Assembly: GCA_021129655.1 (NCBI GenBank)
Contig: JAJOLC010000019.1
Coordinates: 1-34,326 of the forward strand
DNA length: 34,326 bases
DNA from: Minisyncoccota bacterium
Lineage (GTDB): Bacteria; Patescibacteriota; Minisyncoccia; Phycocordibacterales; UBA918
Direction of reading: 5' to 3'
Within the stretch, counting starts at the first letter, position 1, and the number at the start of each line of letters is the position of its first letter. Below are positions 27,114 through 34,326 of the stretch, piece after piece. The notes under the pieces were generated by a model, which saw only the letters and a program-made list of their open reading frames with translations, made no database searches and was not told where the DNA came from. The position numbers were made by a program, and so were the translations under genes.

Positions 27114-28086
27114 AAGCCATTTTTAGATTAGCGCGAATATCCTCTTCTTTCATACCACTGTTCTTCCCCACCACGATTGTCCTAACGTTAGCTGCCGACT
27201 GCTTGCACTGCAAGTAATAGAGAACTAACGATGCTGATGAGAACATGTCAAAACTTGCTTGCCTGGACAAAGTCAAAATATATTCAGCGGACCGTGCATC
27301 GATACGAGTAGTATTTCCAGTTTCCTCGTAATACTCGATTGCATCAGACCAGAAGTCTGCACCATCAAGTTTAGACAATGCTTGGAAAATTTGGTCTTTA
27401 GTTTCCATTTCTTCAGCCTGAAACGTTCCACCAGTTATGAAAGTAGGAGTGGTATCTGAGTGTTTATGTTCAATAGTTCGGAGACGACCCTTTACATTGA
27501 ACATATCAATTACAGCTTTGAAATACTTTTTAATAAAAGCATCGGAAGAAGCTGTAACAATGCGTTCTGAAGTAGCAAAATAAACAGCGTCAAATATACC
27601 GTCTACTTTGTTAATTTCTCCAGCCGCTACTACTCGTACTGCTTCATCGTAGGCAACCTGCCAGTCAGACTGTAGTCGATTCAAAGTACCTGCCTCAGCG
27701 TGTGAATGTAGGTACTCAGGATCATATGAACCTCGCTTAGAAACATAAGGCTTACAATCTTCCAATGAGTAACCCTTGGCTGTAGCTTTAGCAAACACTC
27801 GCAAGTTGTGAATGTCGTACTGAACCCACAACACTCGGAACATATCTCCAGCTGGGGCAATTCGATGAATCAGCTTTTTTGCATCTATCAAAGTGTGCTC
27901 GATACCATCAGCGATATCTTCTGAATCAACTCTAGCTACAAATGGAGCTAAGTATGTCTCCTTCAGAGCAGACTCAAGGTCATCGCCTGGTTCTGCTACC
28001 AGTAGACGCTCAATATCCGTCTTAGTCAGCAGGTACTGAGTCAAGGTATTTACACGACTTGTGCTGTAAATAAACGGAGTATGCAT
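27100..28086 (-). CDS. atpC: V/A-type ATPase subunit C
   Basis: V0 subunit C/d-like (FIYSTSRVNTLTQYLLTKTDIERLL, RTIEHKHSD); operon position. Confidence 0.85.
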   Translation of the reverse strand: MHTPFIYSTSRVNTLTQYLLTKTDIERLLVAEPGDDLESALKETYLAPFVARVDSEDIADGIEHTLIDAKKLIHRIAPAGDMFRVLWVQYDIHNLRVFAKATAKGYSLEDCKPYVSKRGSYDPEYLHSHAEAGTLNRLQSDWQVAYDEAVRVVAAGEINKVDGIFDAVYFATSERIVTASSDAFIKKYFKAVIDMFNVKGRLRTIEHKHSDTTPTFITGGTFQAEEMETKDQIFQALSKLDGADFWSDAIEYYEETGNTTRIDARSAEYILTLSRQASFDMFSSASLVLYYLQCKQSAANVRTIVVGKNSGMKEEDIRANLKMAYVNE

Positions 28087-28087
28087 T

Positions 28088-28657
28088 TTAGTTGAGTACC
28101 ATATTAACCACTTTCATCTCTATCTTGTCTCGCTTCTCATCGAATAGTCGATTTAATGTCACATCGTAAACACCGTCCTTGGCATGAGCGATAAAACCAG
28201 AAGTAATACCGGCCTGCACTTCCACCTTAGTGGTGATATTGAGAGTACTTAACAATGTTTCTGTTTCAGACACTCGAGCTTCGGGTGCATAAACTACTAT
28301 TAGTTCAGCTTCCTTTGGCATAATTTGAGAAGCTTGTTCACTGTAGAAAGCCACGTACTTTTCTGCCGACAGTCCGAGTAGTGATTCTTCAACCTCAGCA
28401 AATAGAACATCGATTTGTTCTCTTTTAGCTGTTTGCAAAGCAATCTTTCCAGCCTGCTTAGCTTGTGACACTGCCACTAGCTCTAGATGTGATTGTTGTT
28501 TTTTTACAGACACTTTGTGAGTCTGATTCAATTCAGCAACAGCTGCTTCAGTCTCACGCTGAATCTGCTCAACCTCAGCCTTAGCTTTAGTTGTTATTAC
28601 AAACACTTTCTCTGCAGTATCTTGTTCGATTTTTTCTATCAGCGTGTTTTGAGACAT
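28088..28657 (-). CDS. atpE: V/A-type ATPase subunit E
   Basis: Coiled-coil N-term, ITSGFIAHAKDGVYDVTLNRLFDEKRDKIEMKV. Confidence 0.85.
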   Translation of the reverse strand: MSQNTLIEKIEQDTAEKVFVITTKAKAEVEQIQRETEAAVAELNQTHKVSVKKQQSHLELVAVSQAKQAGKIALQTAKREQIDVLFAEVEESLLGLSAEKYVAFYSEQASQIMPKEAELIVVYAPEARVSETETLLSTLNITTKVEVQAGITSGFIAHAKDGVYDVTLNRLFDEKRDKIEMKVVNMVLN

Positions 28658-28667
28658 GAAAGTTTAA

Positions 28668-29150
28668 TTAACCTGCAATTGAAATAAGTAGGATGAAGCT
28701 GATTAGAACTCCGAAGATAGCCCATGTTTCCACCATTACGGACAGAACGATAGCCTTACCCATGTTGCTTTCGTCTTTTGCAATCATTGAGATACCTGCT
28801 GCTGCTACGATTCCCTGGAACATACCTGAGAAGTAACCAGCTACGCCGATAGGGATTCCAGCCATAAGATACTGAAGACCTGTTGCAGTATCAATCATTA
28901 CTACTCCATCTGCTCCTAGGACTCCTGAGAAATTAAGAATCAAGAAGGCTCCCACTAGACCATAAATACCCTGTGAACCTGGAAGTGCCTGCATAAGAAG
29001 CATCTTTCCGAAAAGCTGTGGCTTTTCACCAAGCACTCCGGCCGCTGCTTGTCCTGCGTGCCCCATTCCGATTGCTGAGCCACTGAATCCGAGAGCGGCT
29101 GCAATTGCTGCTCCTGCGAAAACCAACCCTACTCCAATTAATGTTTCCAT
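28668..29150 (-). CDS. atpK: V/A-type ATPase subunit K (rotor proteolipid, 4 TM)
   Basis: LPGSQGIYGLVGAFLIL and VMVETWAIFGVLISFILL hairpins, FSGMFQGIVAAAGI. Confidence 0.94.
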   Translation of the reverse strand: METLIGVGLVFAGAAIAAALGFSGSAIGMGHAGQAAAGVLGEKPQLFGKMLLMQALPGSQGIYGLVGAFLILNFSGVLGADGVVMIDTATGLQYLMAGIPIGVAGYFSGMFQGIVAAAGISMIAKDESNMGKAIVLSVMVETWAIFGVLISFILLISIAG

Positions 29151-29216
29151 AATACTTTTGTTATTTAATGTTTATTTGACTAATTATTTATAAATCTACC
29201 TCTCCCCTAACAACGG

Positions 29217-31175
29217 TCAATCGTCTCCGACCGTGACATATTTTTCTGTGCGGGAGAGTGGAGCAAACTGCTTGCCGGTACCGGCGATAAATTTACCAAA
29301 GAACTCTACGAACTGCAATCGAGCACTATGAATGAATGCTCCTAGAGTATTTACCATTAGAGTAAACAAGTGTCCAACTACCAATACCACAATCGATATA
29401 ACGGTCCCAACGTAAGGAATAGATTCGGCTACAATCTCTGCGATTAGATTAACGGCAAAGGCTAGAGCTGTTGTAGCTAGTCCTAGAGCCAACAGACGTG
29501 AGTAAGACAGGATATCTGAGAAGTACCCAATACTGTTATATAGACTCAAGGCTGCGCTTTGCACCTTCTGTAGAACAGTCTCACCCTTACGACCACTAGC
29601 CATAATAATTAAAGCAATACCTACGTATATAAGATTAGTGATGTTTGCTAATGGAAGAATGTCTACGTAACCAATGCTTGTCAAAAGATACAGAATACCA
29701 ATCATAAACATTAACAACCATGGACCTTGATCTAATATACCTTCCATTAGCTTGTCGTTCTTATAGTCGCTGTAAATCTTGATGACCATACCAGTCATAA
29801 CTTGTACTACACCAAGAGATAGAGCTAGGTAGAATACTGGCAAAGGGTCACCAATTGGGTCGAACAACTGAATCGCCAGTAAGAAATCTGGTAGAGCTTC
29901 TGGGGATATACCCAAATAACCACCAAACAGTAGCCCAACCAAAGCTGAACCAAGACCCATAAATAAGAGCAATTTTGCAAATACTCTTATCTCGTTCGAC
30001 ACCTTAAACATAGTCAAAACCATGATTGCTACCCCCATCAAGAAAACTCCGTATCCAACATCAGTTAGTGAAAGTCCGAAAAACAGAAAGAAAAAACCAG
30101 CCAAAAATACAGTTGGATCCAAGTCTCTATGCCCAGGCATACCATAAAGTCGAGTAATGGCTTCGAACGGTTGAATGAAAGCTGAGTTTTGGATTTCTAC
30201 AGGAGGCGCCTCGTCTTCTTCTGTCTCAATATCAAACATTGTCGCGGCAATGTCTCCAGACTTAAATTCAGACTCAATTTGATTTCGTTTATTCTTGTTT
30301 ATCCAACCGGTAAACAGAACGGATGATTTAGTTGCTACTGCCGATTCAACTACCGCAAACCGTTCTCTTTGCCAAGCTAATATTTCTGAAGCGATTCTTA
30401 ATGCTCGGACATGTGTAATTGAGAAATGCTCGGCCTGATCGTGCAGCAAAGCCAGTTCTCCCTTAGCAGTTGAAAGCGCTTGTTCAGCTGCTGTAATCTC
30501 AACTTCTGCTGTCTCTACTCCAGTGGGAGCTGCTGACTCTTCAGTTGTACTCGCGTTTAGTAGTTGTTGTAACTTAGACAAATCCTCAGACCGGACCGTC
30601 ACAGCTGCCAAGTTGTCTGACACAACTGTAAGCTGGTTCGGTAATTCTTCAGTAGTGAAAATTTCTGATAGATATCCAGCCAACGGTTCAGTTTCGGTAG
30701 CCTGTTCAGACTCAACTAAGACAGTATTTGTAAGCCCTGTTTTAAGTGCAGCGAGCTTGATTGGTAAGGCTTTCCACTTAACCAGTAGTTCACGCTGAAC
30801 TGTTAATGTTCGCAACTCCTCATTCTTATCAGCGAACTCAACTTGCAACCGCTCCAAGTCCTCTACGATTTCAGCAATAATTGCGGTGTCTGCCAGTTTT
30901 TCAGATACGTCGTCTTCGGTCATCTCAACTCGAGTACCTTCTCGCAGTGATTTCCACAATTTTACTTTAGGAGCATATGGCTCAAGAAAACCTAGCGCGT
31001 GCTGAACACGAGGCAATAACTGAGCATGAGGAAACTCCAATTGTGGGGCAGAAGTATTTTCCACTTCAACCTCTTTAAATTCGAAGGCTCCGGTCTTTTG
31101 AATACTATTCAGCGCAGCATCAACATCAGTCGCATGGACCAATAGACGCACCTTTTGCATGGGGACTATAGCCAT
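29217..31175 (-). CDS. atpI: V/A-type ATPase subunit I
   Basis: N-terminal soluble domain plus multi-TM C-terminus (FFFLFFGLSLTDVGYG, LSYSRLLALGLATTALA, GHLFTLMVNTLGAFIHSARLQFVEFFGKF). Confidence 0.94.
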   Translation of the reverse strand: MAIVPMQKVRLLVHATDVDAALNSIQKTGAFEFKEVEVENTSAPQLEFPHAQLLPRVQHALGFLEPYAPKVKLWKSLREGTRVEMTEDDVSEKLADTAIIAEIVEDLERLQVEFADKNEELRTLTVQRELLVKWKALPIKLAALKTGLTNTVLVESEQATETEPLAGYLSEIFTTEELPNQLTVVSDNLAAVTVRSEDLSKLQQLLNASTTEESAAPTGVETAEVEITAAEQALSTAKGELALLHDQAEHFSITHVRALRIASEILAWQRERFAVVESAVATKSSVLFTGWINKNKRNQIESEFKSGDIAATMFDIETEEDEAPPVEIQNSAFIQPFEAITRLYGMPGHRDLDPTVFLAGFFFLFFGLSLTDVGYGVFLMGVAIMVLTMFKVSNEIRVFAKLLLFMGLGSALVGLLFGGYLGISPEALPDFLLAIQLFDPIGDPLPVFYLALSLGVVQVMTGMVIKIYSDYKNDKLMEGILDQGPWLLMFMIGILYLLTSIGYVDILPLANITNLIYVGIALIIMASGRKGETVLQKVQSAALSLYNSIGYFSDILSYSRLLALGLATTALAFAVNLIAEIVAESIPYVGTVISIVVLVVGHLFTLMVNTLGAFIHSARLQFVEFFGKFIAGTGKQFAPLSRTEKYVTVGDD

Positions 31176-31181
31176 GACTTA

Positions 31182-31484
31182 TTATTTAAAGTTCTGCTTA
31201 ATTACTTTAAGTACTTCTTCTTTACTATCGGCAAACTTTTTTTTCACAGCAGTAACATTGTCTGTTGTTTCAACATCAATCTTACCTGTCATGTCAGCGA
31301 CATGCTTTTCATATTCTTTGAGAGCAGCTTTTCCGGCTTCATCTAACTTTTTTCCTTCAGACTCTAGCCGTAAAGATTTTTCTTCACGAGCTGCAGTTAC
31401 AGAAGCAGCTGCTTCTGCTTTAGCAGTTTCAATCCCTGTTTCAGCCTCTTGTTCAGCTTTCAGTACTTCATCTAGAGCAGTCAT
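31182..31484 (-). CDS. atpH: V/A-type ATPase subunit H/G (peripheral stalk coiled coil)
   Basis: 100 aa Ala/Glu/Lys coiled coil at first position of operon, as in archaeal aha operons. Confidence 0.7.
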   Translation of the reverse strand: MTALDEVLKAEQEAETGIETAKAEAAASVTAAREEKSLRLESEGKKLDEAGKAALKEYEKHVADMTGKIDVETTDNVTAVKKKFADSKEEVLKVIKQNFK

Positions 31485-31511
31485 AATAGACGTGGAAAAT
31501 TAAATAAATAT

Positions 31512-31585
31512 TGGCCACATAGCGAATAGCTATCTGTGGCATCTGCGCATAATTGAGAGTCGACAAAAGTCGATACACCTATGCG
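31512..31585 (-). promoter_or_regulatory. Structured 5' leader of V-ATPase operon (two hairpins)
   Basis: CGCATA..TCGAC AAAA GTCGA..TATGCG (31546-31585) and GCCACATAGC..GCTATCTGTGGC (~31514-31540). Confidence 0.5.
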
Positions 31586-31590
31586 ACTGC

Positions 31591-31618
31591 ATACTACTAC
31601 GTTCATATACATCGTCAA
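31591..31618 (-). promoter_or_regulatory. Putative sigma70-like promoter of V-ATPase operon
   Basis: Minus strand TTGACG (31613-31618), 16-nt spacer, TAGTAT (31591-31596). Confidence 0.55.
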
Positions 31619-31712
31619 GGGGAATATCTGGATAACACCCCAAAATTCTATTTAAGCAACATTTAGCTGCACCCGCCAAGCAACTTGGAGTGATTTTGCT
31701 ATACTATTAAAC

Positions 31713-31796
31713 ATGAAAGTGATAATACTAGCGCTAGGGGGGTTCATACTCCTGCTGATGATTAACTCATTTTTAGGAGGAAATCCTTTAGGATAA
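31713..31796 (+). CDS. Micro-ORF, 27-aa single-TM peptide MKVIILALGGFILLLMINSFLGGNPLG
   Basis: ATG 7 nt after TGCTATACT extended -10; stop 4 nt before truB ATG. Confidence 0.4.
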   Translation: MKVIILALGGFILLLMINSFLGGNPLG

Positions 31797-31800
31797 ACAC

Positions 31801-32610
31801 ATGACTGATAAATATTTATTATTGGACAAAAAGGTAGGAGAAACCCCCCTATCCTGCGCTGAAGACTGGAGAGCAGAACATCCTGAATTAAATGGTGTTT
31901 CTATGGCTTATGCTGGTCGATTAGACCCAATGGCCTCGGGTAAGCTTTTGATATTGCTTGGAGACGAGTGTAAGAAGCAAACTGACTATCACGGTTTAGA
32001 TAAGGCGTACAAATTTTCAGTCTTATTAGGAATTGAGTCTGATTCACTTGATGTATTAGGTAGACTGAAGACCTGCCCCACCTCTGATAAAGACGCTGCT
32101 AAAGAACTGAATGGAATTCTAAATTCCTTAACTGGAAAAATTGAACTTCCCTACCCACGCTTTTCTGCCAAAACAGTCCAAGGCAAACCTCTGCATACAT
32201 GGACCATGGAAAACCGACTAGACGAGATTGAAATACCAACCAAAGAATCAGAGATATATACACTTGAATTCGATAGAAAAGAAACCTTAACTAAAGAAGA
32301 CCTAGTCAAAAGTGCTCTAGAAAAAGTTAACTCAATACCGCCTGTTACAGAACTACGTAAAGCTCTTGGCAACGACTTTAGACGAGTTGATGTGCGTAAG
32401 GACTGGAACAATATCCTTAAGGATAATTCGCTTCCCGAAAATTTCGATATTGTTCACCTTAATTGCATCGCCTCATCTGGTACCTACATGAGGACCCTGG
32501 CGGGTATAATAGCCAAAAAACTAGGCACATGTGGCCTAGCCTGGAGTATTCATAGAGACACTATCGGAATCTACGATTCCCAAAATAGTAAGTGGATCAA
32601 AGAGTACTAG
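31801..32610 (+). CDS. truB: tRNA pseudouridine synthase B
   Basis: YAGRLDPMASGKLLILLGDECK catalytic motif, KAYKFSVLLGIESDSLDVLG, CIASSGTYMRTLAGIIAKKLGT. Confidence 0.9.
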   Translation: MTDKYLLLDKKVGETPLSCAEDWRAEHPELNGVSMAYAGRLDPMASGKLLILLGDECKKQTDYHGLDKAYKFSVLLGIESDSLDVLGRLKTCPTSDKDAAKELNGILNSLTGKIELPYPRFSAKTVQGKPLHTWTMENRLDEIEIPTKESEIYTLEFDRKETLTKEDLVKSALEKVNSIPPVTELRKALGNDFRRVDVRKDWNNILKDNSLPENFDIVHLNCIASSGTYMRTLAGIIAKKLGTCGLAWSIHRDTIGIYDSQNSKWIKEY

Positions 32611-34326
32611 CTTTTTAGTTCTTCTACTTTTTCTAAATAGGCTTGAACAGCCAAGACAAACTCGGCATGACTCCACACTAGTGGTGACGTAGAAAGTTGT
32701 TCACGTGTATTAGGGTGCATCTGTTCGGCTAGTAGACCGCCATTATTGGCATGAGACCCAGTCCATTCAAGTAATTCTAGCGGGCGTTTCAAATCCTTTA
32801 ATGATTTTGCTTTATCAATATAATAACGAGCAATCCATAACGTAGTGATAACCCATGGATTTGGAGAATCAGCATCCTGCATCCGATAGTAAGCATCTCC
32901 CTCATAACGAACAAAGCCTTTACTGTTCTCTTGTACCTGCAAATCCTTTTCAACAGCTTTTACCATTTGGGTTATTTTTTCGTCTTCTACATCATAGACT
33001 CGGAACAAAAGTAAGCCATACAAACTACTGATATCTAGAGTATTGTCATACTCAAGCTCGTCATCGTCAGTATGAAGAACGTGTTTTACAAAAATTCCCT
33101 TCTTGTCGTCGAATAAGACTTTACCAATAGCTGTTTGCATTCTTTGAGCTATTGCTTGGTAGGTGCGTGAGGGTTCGTCTTTACCTAGTAAATTTGCAAA
33201 CTTTGCTGCTGCCATTAACCCGCCATAAACTGAAGCGGTGGTATAGGTTGAAGTACCGTACTTTTCTTCCCACAAGTCAAACGATGCTTGCGGTAATCCG
33301 GTAGTTGGCTCTATGTACTCACACATAAATTCTGCGGCTGGCTCGATAAAAGTATTGTAGAGAGATTCTACAAACTCAATGTCATGGTATTTCTCATAGT
33401 GTTCCCATAACATGAAAATAACACTGGCTGTTTCGTCCTCTTGAATTGGCAGTCTGGCTTCGCCGTTAATTATCCAAGGATGCCATGAACTACCAAGCAC
33501 TCCATCAGCTCGGTACTTGTGCATCAAGTAACCACTAGGGTCTAGTCTATCAGCGATAAAATTAAAGAATCGAACTGCCACATCTCGGTACCCAGCCTTA
33601 TCAAAAGTATGAGCAACAATTGCTCCGTCACGCGGCCAAACATAACTATAAGTGTCTCTACCGTGATGAAGCATATCGGTATCGCTAGAAGCAATAATTC
33701 CTCCTTCGTTATCAGTATGTACACGCATTACTATCAAAGAGCGTCTATATAGAGTTTGTAACTGTTCTGAAAGAATTGACAGGTCAGTCCGCTCTTTGTC
33801 GAGCCAAGCGTGCCAGTACGCCTCGGTAGAAGCAATTAGTCTTTCAGCACCATCATTGATGACCAGCTCATCTAACATGTGAGCTTCAACTATAGAGGAG
33901 CCGCAGGTAATCCAGTAGTAGGCGTCGTTAGAAGAATGCGCTGCAATCGAAAAAGAAAGCCCTAACACAGAGTCAACTGAACCATGTTCAATTGGATTCT
34001 TTTCAAGCACACCGTCGTTAGCATCCATATATGTACCCTCTTTACCCTCAATTCCAAATAGACCAATGTTGTATTCTTGAAAGGTCTGCTTGCCACTCAT
34101 AGCATTAATTAAGAAAGTGGTGTCACCTTTGTAGTGAACCAATGCGTTTACTCGTGGATCAAAGAAACCAGTATCGCCCCGCCTGGATTCAAAAATGCTA
34201 AATTGTTGTGCTAAAAATAATTTAACCTCTCGGGTTTTATCGCTTAAGTTGTGGACCGTAAAGTGTCGTAAGAAAATATTTTCTTCATTATGAACAGCAT
34301 CCCGACTAGCAATAGTTATACCTAGA
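32607..34326 (-). CDS. Glycoside hydrolase family 15 (glucoamylase-like) protein, 5'-truncated by window edge
   Basis: YSYVWPRDGAIVAHTFDKAGY, GSSWHPWIINGEARLPIQEDETASVIFMLWEHY, NPWVITTLWIARYYI, LSTSPLVWSHAEFVLAVQAYL. Frame stays open past the TTG at 34142 to the edge (LGITIASRDAVHNEENIFLRHFTVHNLSDKTREVKLFLAQQFSIFESRRGDTGFFDPRVNAL). Confidence 0.88.
   Translation of the reverse strand, partial: LGITIASRDAVHNEENIFLRHFTVHNLSDKTREVKLFLAQQFSIFESRRGDTGFFDPRVNALVHYKGDTTFLINAMSGKQTFQEYNIGLFGIEGKEGTYMDANDGVLEKNPIEHGSVDSVLGLSFSIAAHSSNDAYYWITCGSSIVEAHMLDELVINDGAERLIASTEAYWHAWLDKERTDLSILSEQLQTLYRRSLIVMRVHTDNEGGIIASSDTDMLHHGRDTYSYVWPRDGAIVAHTFDKAGYRDVAVRFFNFIADRLDPSGYLMHKYRADGVLGSSWHPWIINGEARLPIQEDETASVIFMLWEHYEKYHDIEFVESLYNTFIEPAAEFMCEYIEPTTGLPQASFDLWEEKYGTSTYTTASVYGGLMAAAKFANLLGKDEPSRTYQAIAQRMQTAIGKVLFDDKKGIFVKHVLHTDDDELEYDNTLDISSLYGLLLFRVYDVEDEKITQMVKAVEKDLQVQENSKGFVRYEGDAYYRMQDADSPNPWVITTLWIARYYIDKAKSLKDLKRPLELLEWTGSHANNGGLLAEQMHPNTREQLSTSPLVWSHAEFVLAVQAYLEKVEELKS

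Noticed and set aside
1-34326. CRISPR arrays, IS elements, prophage genes, integrases
   Set aside because: None seen by reading; no regularly spaced repeats or transposase/integrase motifs in the ORF translations.

Overview
The window looks like a gene-dense chromosomal segment of a Patescibacteria/CPR-type bacterium. That host assignment is inferred from gene content and style; UGA is used as a stop. I find no rRNA, CRISPR array, IS element or prophage. Main content: a type IV secretion/conjugation-type ATPase with an upstream partner, mreB, an HTH-MurA fusion, a PriA-like protein without recognisable helicase motifs, def-fmt, hpf, a glutaredoxin, a cold-shock protein, PIN-PhoH, a Crp/Fnr-like regulator, yaaA, an HbpS-like protein, a broken SulP transporter, tsaC/sua5, a broken HIT-family gene, tRNA-Asn, mutM, a FIST / soluble histidine kinase / receiver operon joined to ung, a complete V/A-type ATPase operon (H-I-K-E-C-F-A-B-D), truB and a GH15 glycosidase running off the right edge. 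Main points for a second look: (1) a multi-hairpin, terminator-ended RNA-like element downstream of tRNA-Asn whose 3' part copies the tRNA 3' end; (2) an 18-bp perfect inverted repeat filling the atpF-atpA spacer, with a further hairpin between atpB and atpD, so A/B are bracketed by structure; (3) a PriA homologue with Walker A, DEAH and motif VI all eroded; (4) a recurrent TTGCTATAnT -10 box placed 7-9 nt before ATG, predicting leaderless mRNAs; (5) a FIST-HK-REC cassette flanked by two base-excision glycosylases; (6) two 1-nt lesions in SulP and a nonsense HIT pseudogene not shown as such in the ORF track; (7) an NtpK-like rotor subunit predicting Na+ pumping. All homology calls are from sequence reading only; nothing was searched or folded computationally.
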